A stretch of DNA of 49,832 nt from Candidatus Cloacimonadota bacterium (GTDB lineage: Bacteria; Cloacimonadota; Cloacimonadia; Cloacimonadales; Cloacimonadaceae). The first letter of the stretch is position 1, and each line of letters starts with the position of its first letter. Position numbers and translations under genes: made by a program. The notes below the pieces were generated by a model. The model had not been told where the DNA came from. It worked only from the letters and a program-made list of their open reading frames with translations, and did no database searches. The DNA is taken from the NCBI GenBank assembly GCA_023228125.1, contig JALOBT010000018.1, positions 1 through 49,832 on the forward strand, written 5' to 3'. This document shows positions 40,625 through 49,451 of the stretch, one piece after another.

Positions 40625-41953
40625 CTATTTGCCGATGCAGAACTCAGCAAAGATCTTGTTTATCAGCTCCGTGCTGGGGACAATGCCCAGGATATCTTCC
40701 AGAGCAGAGTGGGCAAAGATCAGCTCAAAGGCGATGAATTCAAAGCCAAGTTCTTGCTGCAGGGCAACTTGAGCGGCTTCCAAAGCGGTGATGCAGCGGG
40801 AGAGGGCGGCCAAATGCCGGACATTGGTGATGAGGGGATGTTCCAGGATCACTGTGGGCAAGTTCAAATGGTTCAGGATGGCGTCTGAGAGTGCACTCAG
40901 GCCAGCTTGAGCGAGCACTGAAGCCGCCACATGGCCTGGGGGAATAAGTCTGTCAGGATAGAGATCTGCTTTGGCGGCAACGAGGATGAGTTTATCTTGA
41001 TAGGCCTGCCAATCCTGGGGTAGATCGGTGAAATCCCCTTCATAGAGATAGAGGATGAGATCGGCGTTTTTGATCAAAGCATAGGATCTGGCGATGCCTT
41101 CTTGCTCGATCTCGTCCGCACTTTCTCTGAGGCCGGCAGTGTCATAGAGCACGATTGGGTAGCCGGAGAGCGAGAAGGACTCTTCCAGGTAGTCGCGGGT
41201 GGTGCCAGGGACAGAAGTCACGATGGCGCGGTTTTGCTTCAGAAAGGCATTGAAAAGCGAGGATTTACCGGAATTGGGCGCACCGGCGAGGCAGATTTTG
41301 ATTCCTTCCCGGAGTTTGATGCCGTTTTGCCCTTCTTCCTTCAAAGCGCGGGCGGTGCTGAGGATATTAAAGATGCGTTGTCTAAGGTCATCTAAATCGA
41401 TTTGCGGCAGGCCTTGATCACAGAAATCTATGGCCAATTCACAGCGCAGGCGGGCATCCTGGATATCCTGCATGATCCCTGCCAAGTGCTTGCCCAAATA
41501 GCCTTTGATCTGCATCAATGCGGCTGTTTCCGCTTTGGAGCTGCTGGCCAGGATGAGGTCGTTCACCGCCTCGGCCTGGCTGAGATCCATCTTGCCATTC
41601 AGATAGGCCCGTAGGGTGAATTCTCCCGGATTGGCCAGTCTGGCCTGGGATAGCAGAGTACTCAGAATGCGGTCTGCCAGAGCGGGATTGCCGTGGCAGC
41701 TCAGCTCGATAGTATCTTCTCCGGTATAGCTTTTGGGGGCCTGAAATACGCTCAGGAGCACTTCATCCAAAGCCTTTTCAGCAGCATCGTAAAAAGTTCC
41801 AAAGATCACGGTATTGGCCGCTGCTTTCAGTAGCTTTTGAGAAGGGCGAAAGTATTTGGCTACCAGCGGGATGGAGCCTTTGCCAGAGATGCGGATCACC
41901 GCAATGGCAGAAGTGCCGGCGGCGGTGATGCGGGCGCAGATGATGTCGTTCAC
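40625..41953 (-). CDS. mnmE: tRNA uridine-5-carboxymethylaminomethyl modification GTPase
   Basis: The 442-residue protein has the N-terminal folate-binding domain and the helical domain around a GTPase domain. G1 is GAPNSGKS (224-231), G2 TTRD (251-254) and G3 DTAG (271-274). It ends in the catalytic CIGK (from Cys439). MnmE with MnmG modifies the wobble uridine of several tRNAs. One oddity is the G4 motif, which reads AKAD (327-330) where NKxD is expected, so guanine specificity may be altered or relaxed. It overlaps dxs by 4 nt at the end of the eight-gene minus-strand operon. Confidence 0.95.
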   Translation of the reverse strand: MNDIICARITAAGTSAIAVIRISGKGSIPLVAKYFRPSQKLLKAAANTVIFGTFYDAAEKALDEVLLSVFQAPKSYTGEDTIELSCHGNPALADRILSTLLSQARLANPGEFTLRAYLNGKMDLSQAEAVNDLILASSSKAETAALMQIKGYLGKHLAGIMQDIQDARLRCELAIDFCDQGLPQIDLDDLRQRIFNILSTARALKEEGQNGIKLREGIKICLAGAPNSGKSSLFNAFLKQNRAIVTSVPGTTRDYLEESFSLSGYPIVLYDTAGLRESADEIEQEGIARSYALIKNADLILYLYEGDFTDLPQDWQAYQDKLILVAAKADLYPDRLIPPGHVAASVLAQAGLSALSDAILNHLNLPTVILEHPLITNVRHLAALSRCITALEAAQVALQQELGFEFIAFELIFAHSALEDILGIVPSTELINKIFAEFCIGK

Positions 41954-43821
41954 AAGCGTTTGAGCACCAGGCTGGCCAGGTTTTGGGGCTCAAAACCAAT
42001 CTGCTGCTTCAGCAGAGGAGTGGCGCCATGAGGAATAAATTCATCGGGATAGCCGAAGTTGATCACTTGGGCCTTGTGTCCGCAACCGAGCTGGGCCATG
42101 CGTGCACCCACGCCTGAAATGATGGAGCCATTTTCGAAGCTGAAGATGTATTTGCAGGCTTTGCAGAGCGCGAGGATGGTCTTTTCATCCAGGGGCTTGA
42201 TGCTGCGCAGATTCACTATCAAAGGCCGGATGCCAGCTTCGGCAAGGAGTTCTGCGGTATCCTGGGCGGTTTGCAAGGCATCCCCCACGGCCACAAAGGC
42301 CACGGTTGGTTGGGAGATATCCGCTTCGGCATTGATGATTTCCGCTTTGCCCAGCTCAAAGGAATCCAGCCTGATCTGGCGGCAGACGGCTTTGCCCCGG
42401 GGATAGCGAATAGCCACCGGGCCTTTCTTGTAAAGGGCTGCCCAGGCCAGCATCGCACGCAATTCCTCAGCGCAAGACGGTGCCAAAATCACCAGATTCG
42501 GAATGAAGCTCAGATAGGCCAGATCAAAGGCACCCTGATGAGTAGCGCCATCTTCTCCCACGATGCCGGCGCGATCCAGGCACAAAACTATGGGGAGTTT
42601 GGGCAGGGCCACATCGTGGATGATCTGATCCAAAGCACGTTGAGTAAAGGTGGAATAAATTGCTACAAAAGGTTTTATCCCCTTGGTTGTCATGCCTGCG
42701 GCCAGGGTGATGGCATGCTGTTCGGCGATGCCTACATCAAAGAAACGCTCGGGGAAACGCTGTTCAAAACCGGAAAGTCCGGTGCCGGCACTCATAGCGG
42801 CGGTGATGGCAACGATGTCCGGATTCTGCTCGGCCAATTCGCACAGGGTTTGGCCAAAGACTTCACTATAGCTGATCCCTTCTTTGCAGGCGGTCTTGCT
42901 TTTCTTGGTAGCAAAAGGCCCCACGCCATGGAAGCTGGCAGAGTCTTTCTCAGCAGGAGTATAGCCCTTGCCTTTTTGGGTGACTACGTGGATGAGAACC
43001 GGGCCCACCATGAAGTTTTTGACCCGCTTGAAGATAGAGATTAATTGCGGGATATCATGTCCATCGATGGGGCCTACATATTTGAAGCCCAAATCTTCGA
43101 AGATGATGTTTGGCACCAGGATGTTCATCATGGATTCTTCCAGCTTGCGTGCGCCATAGATGAAGCGGCGGCGAACGCTGGAAGGCAGGCTGCTGCTGAG
43201 ATCCCAGATCTGCTGCTTGAGCGTGTTATAGTGTTTGGAGGCATACATATGGGCCATGTATTTCTGCAGGCCGCCCACGTTTTTGGAGATCGACATGGTG
43301 TTATCATTCAAAACCACGATAAAATTATTGGGTTGCAGATGGCCGGCATGGTTGAGGGCTTCAAAGCTCATGCCTCCGGTGAGAGCGCCATCGCCGATGA
43401 CAGCGATACAGTGGCCTTGTTCGGATTTCAAATCCCGAGCCGCAGCTATGCCCAGGGCAGCGGAGATGGAGGTGCTGCTGTGGCCGGTGCTGAAGGGATC
43501 ATAAGGGCTTTCATCGCGATTCGTAAAGCCGCTGATGCCGCCAAGCTGACGCAGGGTGTCAAAGCGAGAATTGCGGTCTGTAAGTATCTTCCAGGCATAG
43601 CTTTGATGTCCCACATCCCAGGTAATGCGGTCGCTGAGGGGATCGAAAACGTTGAGCAGGGCCAGGGTAAAATCCACCGCACCCAGGCTGGGCGCGATAT
43701 GGCCGCCATTTTTGGCCACGACGTCGATAATACGGGTCCGCACTTCATCGGCCAGGGTGTATAAAGCTTCATTGCTGAGGCCTTTGATGTCATCGGGGAG
43801 AGTAAGCTTTTCCAGAATCAT
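41950..43821 (-). CDS. dxs: 1-deoxy-D-xylulose-5-phosphate synthase
   Basis: The 623-residue thiamine-diphosphate enzyme condenses pyruvate with glyceraldehyde 3-phosphate, the first step of the methylerythritol-phosphate route. It has TWDVGHQSYAWKIL, GHSSTSISAALG and the cofactor motif IGDGALTGGMSFEALNHAG...LNDN near residue 143. The transketolase middle part contains GIAEQHAITLAAGM, and RAGIVGEDGATHQGAFDL follows. Length is normal. It overlaps mnmE and the VWA gene by 4 nt each. Confidence 0.97.
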   Translation of the reverse strand: MILEKLTLPDDIKGLSNEALYTLADEVRTRIIDVVAKNGGHIAPSLGAVDFTLALLNVFDPLSDRITWDVGHQSYAWKILTDRNSRFDTLRQLGGISGFTNRDESPYDPFSTGHSSTSISAALGIAAARDLKSEQGHCIAVIGDGALTGGMSFEALNHAGHLQPNNFIVVLNDNTMSISKNVGGLQKYMAHMYASKHYNTLKQQIWDLSSSLPSSVRRRFIYGARKLEESMMNILVPNIIFEDLGFKYVGPIDGHDIPQLISIFKRVKNFMVGPVLIHVVTQKGKGYTPAEKDSASFHGVGPFATKKSKTACKEGISYSEVFGQTLCELAEQNPDIVAITAAMSAGTGLSGFEQRFPERFFDVGIAEQHAITLAAGMTTKGIKPFVAIYSTFTQRALDQIIHDVALPKLPIVLCLDRAGIVGEDGATHQGAFDLAYLSFIPNLVILAPSCAEELRAMLAWAALYKKGPVAIRYPRGKAVCRQIRLDSFELGKAEIINAEADISQPTVAFVAVGDALQTAQDTAELLAEAGIRPLIVNLRSIKPLDEKTILALCKACKYIFSFENGSIISGVGARMAQLGCGHKAQVINFGYPDEFIPHGATPLLKQQIGFEPQNLASLVLKRL

Positions 43822-45752
43822 GTGTTGCTCCTGTATTGTGACTTGTGTTCCTGGCTCTTGACTATGATGATTTCAAGGATCACCAGGGCCAGAGCGATGG
43901 CCAAAAGCAGCTTCCAAAGATCACGGCCCAAGCGGGACATAAATACCTCCTGGGTAAAATCCTCGGAGAGCATTTTGAGCTTGGTTTTGGGCTGAACCCT
44001 CAAGGGATCGCTGTCGTTATATTCGATGTTTACTGCGATTCTGGCCGGATTTTCCAGGGAAGGATTCACCACATAAATTCCCGGCTCATGAGTGATATAA
44101 TGCGGATAGGCCAGGCTGAGCTTATCCAGCGAGGGCAGCATCAGCTCGCTGGCGCGGATGCTGTCTCCTACCTTGAGCTCTGCCATGGGGACAGAGGCGC
44201 TTTGCAGTGCACTAATCTGGCGATAGGCAAATACGGCAAAGGCGGGATCGGTAAAAAAGGCTGAGGACGCACTGATATCCCAGAGCCAGAGGGCAGATTT
44301 TGGATTATTCACGGCCAGAGGATATTGCGCAGCGGAGATCAGGCTGGAGCTGTGCGCAGAGCTCTGCCAATATGAGGAAATCTGGGGAAAACGCAGGTCT
44401 TTATCGGCAATCAGCGCAGTGGGATGATGATGTGGTGAGATAAAATCTATGCTGATCTTATCCTGTTTGCGCTCGCCCAGATTCAGCGAAAAGCGTTGGT
44501 TCAAAAAGCTCTTGGCATCCGGGGCCAGGCTCTGCCCCAGGCAGAAGAGGCTGCCGGTCTGGCGAGAATCCAGCTCCAGGATCATCTCCCGCAGGCGTGG
44601 AGTCAGCTCACCAAATTCATAGAAAATAAAGACTTTATAGTCATCCAGCATTTGCCGGTTCAGGTTTGAAGGATGGATCAGATCAGGCTTTATGCCTCCG
44701 GTATAGACTTGCAGGATGCTGGCCAGATGCAGGGGCAAGGGCTGCGTGCCCACTACCGCAACTCGGGGATGCTGGAAGTATTCAAAGGCGAAATAGGCGC
44801 GGTTATCGGCACCCAGATGCTCGTCCAGCACTTCGATGTAGCCGGATTGCCAGCCTTCAGAGCGTATCTCAAAGCTGATCTCTTCTTTCAGGCTCTGGCG
44901 GGCGGGGATGCTCACGAATCGCTCTGCCACCTTGACCTCATCCAATACGGCTTGGATCAGGATTTCATCCCGGTCTTGATTACCGTGATTGGTGAGCCGG
45001 AATTCAAGGGTCTGCTGCTTGCCGCGTCCCACGATCTGCGGCAGGACTCTGGCCTCTGAGACCGAGAGATTCTGCCGGGGTTCAAGCTCCGAGATGGGGA
45101 TGGCGGCGAGGGGATATTGGCTTTTGACCGAGATCTCTTCATTCACAAAATCGCTGAGCAGATAGATTTCCCGATTTGGCATCTGACTTTCGGTAAGCTT
45201 GGCCTCTGCAAAAGCGAAGGTTTCTTCCCAGCTCATAGGCTCCCAGCTCAGACTCACGCTGCGCATAATCTCCTCGGGAATGGCGCCGGCGTAGATTTGG
45301 GCATGCAGGTCGTTCCAGATGGCATCCCGGGAAATCAGGATCAGCCTATCGGCCTCGGTGGCGATGGCATTGATGCTCTGAATCGCCTTGAGAGATTTGT
45401 CGATGCGGGTCTGCCGCTCTTCGATATAATCCATCGAATATGAGGTGTCGAGGATGAGGCCCAGGGCTGTGGGCGGATGCTTGTCCGACTTTGCAAAGCG
45501 GGAGGAGGCCAGCATGGGGCGGGCTACAGCAAGTGCCACCAGCAGGATGATCAGCATGCGGATGATGAGCAGGATGATATTGGTGATGCGGGTGCGGCTC
45601 TTTTCCTGCTGCTGGCTCAGTTTGATGAATTTCAGAGAGGAAAAAAGGATTTGCCGCGGTTTCTTCTTTGCCAAAAGCCAGATGATCAGAGGCAGCAATG
45701 TAGCTGCGGCAAAGATCAGGAGTCCGGCATTTAGAAAAGAAAGCTGAAACAT
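43818..45752 (-). CDS. BatA-like membrane protein with von Willebrand A domain
   Basis: The 644-residue protein starts with a BatA N-terminal domain: two membrane helices (about 8-27 and 57-79) around FSSLKFIKL. A VWA domain follows with the MIDAS start DTSYSM (Asp102, Ser104, Ser106). A long beta-rich periplasmic part follows, and a membrane helix lies near the C-terminus (about 615-635). Related Bacteroidota proteins belong to Bat aerotolerance clusters or to unknown envelope systems. It overlaps dxs by 4 nt. No MoxR ATPase is nearby, so its partners are unclear. Confidence 0.8.
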   Translation of the reverse strand: MFQLSFLNAGLLIFAAATLLPLIIWLLAKKKPRQILFSSLKFIKLSQQQEKSRTRITNIILLIIRMLIILLVALAVARPMLASSRFAKSDKHPPTALGLILDTSYSMDYIEERQTRIDKSLKAIQSINAIATEADRLILISRDAIWNDLHAQIYAGAIPEEIMRSVSLSWEPMSWEETFAFAEAKLTESQMPNREIYLLSDFVNEEISVKSQYPLAAIPISELEPRQNLSVSEARVLPQIVGRGKQQTLEFRLTNHGNQDRDEILIQAVLDEVKVAERFVSIPARQSLKEEISFEIRSEGWQSGYIEVLDEHLGADNRAYFAFEYFQHPRVAVVGTQPLPLHLASILQVYTGGIKPDLIHPSNLNRQMLDDYKVFIFYEFGELTPRLREMILELDSRQTGSLFCLGQSLAPDAKSFLNQRFSLNLGERKQDKISIDFISPHHHPTALIADKDLRFPQISSYWQSSAHSSSLISAAQYPLAVNNPKSALWLWDISASSAFFTDPAFAVFAYRQISALQSASVPMAELKVGDSIRASELMLPSLDKLSLAYPHYITHEPGIYVVNPSLENPARIAVNIEYNDSDPLRVQPKTKLKMLSEDFTQEVFMSRLGRDLWKLLLAIALALVILEIIIVKSQEHKSQYRSNT

Positions 45753-45755
45753 CGC

Positions 45756-46793
45756 TTAAAACCCTATTCCCATGGAAAAGAGGAATTCACTATCGGCCAG
45801 CTTGAGTCCCCGGCTATTCAAGGAAAAATCAAAGCGGAACATCTGATAATGATAGCCTCCGCCCAGGGTGAGATTGATGTTGTCTGCGCCATAAAAATCG
45901 TGGCTATAAAAGCCTATCCGCAGGTCCATGCCCTGCTGCAGGTCTTCATCACCGCTAAAATCCTTGCTATCCCAGTTCTGGGCATAAGAATAGCCCACAT
46001 GATAGGTGGTTTCCGGCTTCTTGGAAATCTTGCTTTGGATGCCAACACTGGTCTTGGAAGCTCCGCTGCCATATTGCACGGCGGTGCCGATCCTGCGCTG
46101 AATGCTCACGGGGTCGTAATTTTCCCACCACAGCCTGGAAAGCACGTCATATAGTGTGAGGCCGTAGGAAACATCTCCCGTTTGCATGGTGAGCCCGATA
46201 TCGCCTGAGGCACCCTTGATTTTATCATCGATAAAGTGTTCGCGCACAAACTGATTGCCTTCCCGGCGTTCCACCAGATAGACCAGGCGGCCAGTGATGT
46301 ATTTCAGATTTACGCCGGCGGTGAGCGAAGGCCAATTCTTGTCTTTCATGGCCAGGCTCAGTTGCAGCTTATCCAGTTTGTAATCGTAATACAGCGTTTT
46401 GTTGGTTTGCGTATCGAATCTGGAGATATTGATGGCGGCCATGGGTTGATAGGAGAAACCGGCCTGTTTGCTGACCAGAGTGAAATACTTGAATTGCTTT
46501 TCCTGCAGGAAGTTACTCACGCTGGCTGCTTCCCAGAAATCCAGCTTTTCATTGTCGGCCAGACGATAGGCCAGGTAAAACATGGTGGTCTCGTTATTAG
46601 CCAGCAGGGCGGGATTGCCATAAGAAGCAAAGGGATCGTCTGCATTGGTCAGATTGATGCCTCCCATGCCGATGGCGATGGCGGAGACGTTATTCTCCGG
46701 CACACCGTAATCGTAAGTGCTGATAGGAAGTGGGCTTTGCGCAGCCAGGACCAGGCCGAACATAGCGAAGAGGATCAACAGTCTATATTTCAT
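45756..46793 (-). CDS. PorV/PorQ-like outer-membrane beta-barrel protein
   Basis: The 345-residue protein has a signal peptide (MKYRLLILFAMFGLVLAAQ). The NVSAIAIGMGGINLTNADDPFASYGNPALLA opening, typical of FadL/PorV-type barrels, follows, then alternating amphipathic strands with an aromatic C-terminal residue (MGIGF). PorV/PorQ proteins serve Type IX-like secretion in this bacterial group, so it may act on proteins such as the 15.2-kb protease (inference). It overlaps the PAP2 gene by 11 nt and lies 3 nt before the VWA gene. Confidence 0.75.
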   Translation of the reverse strand: MKYRLLILFAMFGLVLAAQSPLPISTYDYGVPENNVSAIAIGMGGINLTNADDPFASYGNPALLANNETTMFYLAYRLADNEKLDFWEAASVSNFLQEKQFKYFTLVSKQAGFSYQPMAAINISRFDTQTNKTLYYDYKLDKLQLSLAMKDKNWPSLTAGVNLKYITGRLVYLVERREGNQFVREHFIDDKIKGASGDIGLTMQTGDVSYGLTLYDVLSRLWWENYDPVSIQRRIGTAVQYGSGASKTSVGIQSKISKKPETTYHVGYSYAQNWDSKDFSGDEDLQQGMDLRIGFYSHDFYGADNINLTLGGGYHYQMFRFDFSLNSRGLKLADSEFLFSMGIGF

Positions 46794-47697
46794 CTAAAAG
46801 AACTCCTTGCAATTTGCGATGGCTATAGTTTGCCAGATAGTAGCCGCCTACTCCAGCCAGGATACCGAACATGGCATCGATAAACCAATGATAATGGCAA
46901 TAGACCGTGGAGAAAGTCAAAAAGAAAGCTATCACCACAAAGAGATAGCCCAGGCGGGGTGCATGCCGCAGCGCAGCCACTGTGAGCACCAGGGCTACTG
47001 CCACATGCGAAGAGGGGAAGGCTCCCCCAAGATGATGCGTATTGCGGTAAATAAAGACCATGATGTGGGTAAAAGGCCCGCCGCGGTAGGTTTGGGTAAG
47101 CTCCATCGCTTCCTGCAGAAAGCGGCCACCTATCACCGGCAGAATGCTAAAGATAAAGTAGCAGAGATAAAAGACAAAGCAGAGATTGAAGATCAATTCT
47201 TTGAATGCCTTGGGCTTTTTGAAATACAGATAGACCGGCAGACCTATGATCATGGGATAATAGCAGAAATAGGCCAGGTGAAAGACTTCGCTGCTGAGGT
47301 AGCCAGCATAGGTTTTCCCCCAGATTAGTGAGGGTAGATAGCCAAAGAGCTTAAGATCTATATTCATAAAGAAAGGATCCAGCCAGCGGGTGAAGATGAT
47401 CTGATTCACGCTATATCCAGAGGTGAAAAAGTAGCCAAACAGCGAAATCGGATACAAGGCGCGGATCAGGCTGAGAGTCTTATCAAGCTTGGGATGTTTT
47501 AAGGAATCCAAATCTCTATGCAGCCAGGCCAGAAGGAGGATGCTGGTAGCAATGCTGAGGAAGATGGGCAGATGCATCTGGGCATCTTTTGCCCGGCCCA
47601 GGCTCAGGCCGATGCTCATATACAGTAGTATCCATCCGCAAAAGATCAAGGTGATGATATCGATCGCGGAAAGCAGGCTCTTAGATGTTTTTGTCAT
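46783..47697 (-). CDS. PAP2-superfamily membrane phosphatase/transferase
   Basis: The 304-residue protein has six or more membrane helices. The PAP2 motifs are GAFPSSHVAVAL and TVYCHYHWFIDAMFG, with His and Asp in the usual HxxxD. The arginine usually found before that histidine is not evident, and the C-x-Y-H-W context fits the inositol-phosphoceramide-synthase-like (PAP2_3) branch. It probably acts on a lipid phosphate. It overlaps the upstream gene by 17 nt. Confidence 0.85.
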   Translation of the reverse strand: MTKTSKSLLSAIDIITLIFCGWILLYMSIGLSLGRAKDAQMHLPIFLSIATSILLLAWLHRDLDSLKHPKLDKTLSLIRALYPISLFGYFFTSGYSVNQIIFTRWLDPFFMNIDLKLFGYLPSLIWGKTYAGYLSSEVFHLAYFCYYPMIIGLPVYLYFKKPKAFKELIFNLCFVFYLCYFIFSILPVIGGRFLQEAMELTQTYRGGPFTHIMVFIYRNTHHLGGAFPSSHVAVALVLTVAALRHAPRLGYLFVVIAFFLTFSTVYCHYHWFIDAMFGILAGVGGYYLANYSHRKLQGVLLDEI

Positions 47698-48796
47698 AGA
47701 GGCGATAGGTTTTATAGGGGATGGCGTCCAGCATTTGGGCTACGCGGATCATCATGGTGTTGTTTTCCAGGACCCAGGAGAACTCTCCGCGGAAAATGCC
47801 TTTGGGCAAACCGTTTTTGTAGGCATAGTAGTAAAGCAGAGTATCTATACCGCGGCCTTGATATTCTTTGATGATGCCCATGGTGATCACCCGGGCGCTA
47901 TTGATCTTCTTTTTGGCGATGAGGGCTTTGATCATGGTGAGGGGATTGACATGGCCGTTCATCACTTTCAGCACTTGGTTGTAATCTGGCAGAGCCAGCG
48001 AGAAGCCAGCCGGATGCCCGTCCTTTTCAGCGATGAAGATCAATTCGGGGTCTGCCAGGGGCAAGAGCTCGGCCACGGTATGGTCAAATTCCGCCTTGGT
48101 CATGGGCACATTACCCCAGTTATATTCCCAGGCTTTGGTATAGATTTCAAAGACGGTTTCGATGTCCTTTTGCAGTTCCTTTTTGTTTTTGGAGAGGCTG
48201 CGGATGCTTACTCCACTGCGTTTTTCGATGGCCGCAGCGAGACGCTCTATACGCTCTGGCATTTCGCTGCGTTCACTCAAATAGGCATAGAGGTCCATGG
48301 TCTTGGTCAGGCCACAGGCTTCATACAGCTTCTGATAGTAAGGATGATCATGGCGCATCATCACCATGGGCGGAGTATCAAAACCATCGATCAAAAGCCC
48401 AATTTCCTGATTCACGGAAAAGTTCATGGGCCCGCGCATGCTGGCAAAGCCCTGCTTTTTGTTCCAGTCCCCCGCCGCTTGAAAGAGTGCCTGGGCTAGG
48501 TCTATGCGATCTACAGAGTCAAAAAAGCCAAAGAAGCCGATATCCTCGTTGTGCTCCTTCTGATGCTGGGTATTGCTCTGAGCGCTGATGCGTCCCAGCA
48601 CCTTATCATCCTCAATAGCCAGAAATAGCTGCACTTTGGAATGCTCATAATAAGGATTCTTCTGAGGATTAAAGAACGCATATTGATCCATGATGAGGGG
48701 GGCCACCCAATTTGGATCGTCCTTATACAGCCCAAAGGGCAGCATGATAAATCTTGAGAGGAGCTTTTTACTATCTACAGGCACAATACTGAGCAT
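47681..48796 (-). CDS. YghO-like GNAT-fold protein
   Basis: The 371-residue protein starts LSIVPVDSKKLLSRFIMLP...YKDDPNWVAPL, a signature I associate with YghO-like proteins. A C-terminal acetyltransferase-like part has AEKDGHPAGFSLALPD and GIIKEYQGRGIDTLLYY, the acetyl-CoA pocket. The substrate is unknown. The ATG at 48796 is chosen because GAGG lies 8 nt upstream; the in-frame TTG at 48820 is weaker. It lies between plsY-like and PAP2 genes in the operon. Confidence 0.7.
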   Translation of the reverse strand: MLSIVPVDSKKLLSRFIMLPFGLYKDDPNWVAPLIMDQYAFFNPQKNPYYEHSKVQLFLAIEDDKVLGRISAQSNTQHQKEHNEDIGFFGFFDSVDRIDLAQALFQAAGDWNKKQGFASMRGPMNFSVNQEIGLLIDGFDTPPMVMMRHDHPYYQKLYEACGLTKTMDLYAYLSERSEMPERIERLAAAIEKRSGVSIRSLSKNKKELQKDIETVFEIYTKAWEYNWGNVPMTKAEFDHTVAELLPLADPELIFIAEKDGHPAGFSLALPDYNQVLKVMNGHVNPLTMIKALIAKKKINSARVITMGIIKEYQGRGIDTLLYYYAYKNGLPKGIFRGEFSWVLENNTMMIRVAQMLDAIPYKTYRLYDKNI

Positions 48797-48806
48797 TGCG
48801 TTTACC

Positions 48807-49451
48807 TCAAAATTCGCCAAGGCGTTTTGATACTATGATGTTTAACAATCCCATAAAGAACGCAGTCCCGATGAGGATGCCGGTGAAAAAAGGCGGCAGT
48901 TCTTTACGATACCCGGGTATAGTGTGATAAAAGATCTGATACAAGATCACAGGCAGGATTACGATGGTGTATTGGGCAAAACGCACCTGCTTGAATTTCC
49001 AAACCAGGATCATAGCCAAAATAGCGGTGATAAAAACCGGTAAAAAGACGAAATAGGCGAAAAAGCCCATATAGGTGAAGATTCCCCTTCCGCCCTTAAA
49101 ATGATGCGTCAGCGGCAGACAGTGGCCGATCAGCATGCCCACGCCATAGACCATCATCAGAGTGGGGCTGCATAAGGTGCTAAAATCTGCAAAGGAAGTG
49201 ACATTGCTCAAAAGTCTGAGGACGAATTCCACCACCATCAGGAATAAATAGGCTTTGCTGATGTCTATAGCTCCCACCAGCAGACCCATAGACCTGCTGA
49301 TATTGCTGTAGATATTCTCGGTATCGGCCAGGCCTGTCCCCACCCTATAGATGTTCAGAGAGCGGAAGCCTTTGGCGATCACCTGGGCCGTGGAAAATCC
49401 ACCGTATAGATAGGCCAGGCTGAAGATCAGGATAGCGATAATAGCGGTCAT
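48807..49451 (-). CDS. PlsY-like glycerol-3-phosphate acyltransferase, divergent
   Basis: The 214-residue membrane protein has the PlsY plan: an N-terminal helix ending GGFSTAQVIAKGF, a second motif, an Asp-Lys pair (AIDISKAYL, 61-69) and GHCLPLTHHFKGGRGIFT, as in GHxFPvxxxFkGGKG. The second motif is VGTGLADTENIYSNISR instead of the usual GSGNPGATNVLR, so acyl-phosphate handling may differ. The ATG at 49451 overlaps the stop of the yggS gene by 4 nt, supporting this start over the longer frame to 49535. Confidence 0.75.
   Translation of the reverse strand: MTAIIAILIFSLAYLYGGFSTAQVIAKGFRSLNIYRVGTGLADTENIYSNISRSMGLLVGAIDISKAYLFLMVVEFVLRLLSNVTSFADFSTLCSPTLMMVYGVGMLIGHCLPLTHHFKGGRGIFTYMGFFAYFVFLPVFITAILAMILVWKFKQVRFAQYTIVILPVILYQIFYHTIPGYRKELPPFFTGILIGTAFFMGLLNIIVSKRLGEF

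Noticed and set aside
47681..48820. Longer TTG start (48820) for the YghO-like gene
   Set aside because: The ATG at 48796 has a well-spaced GAGG site, whereas the TTG version reaches back close to the plsY-like stop without one.
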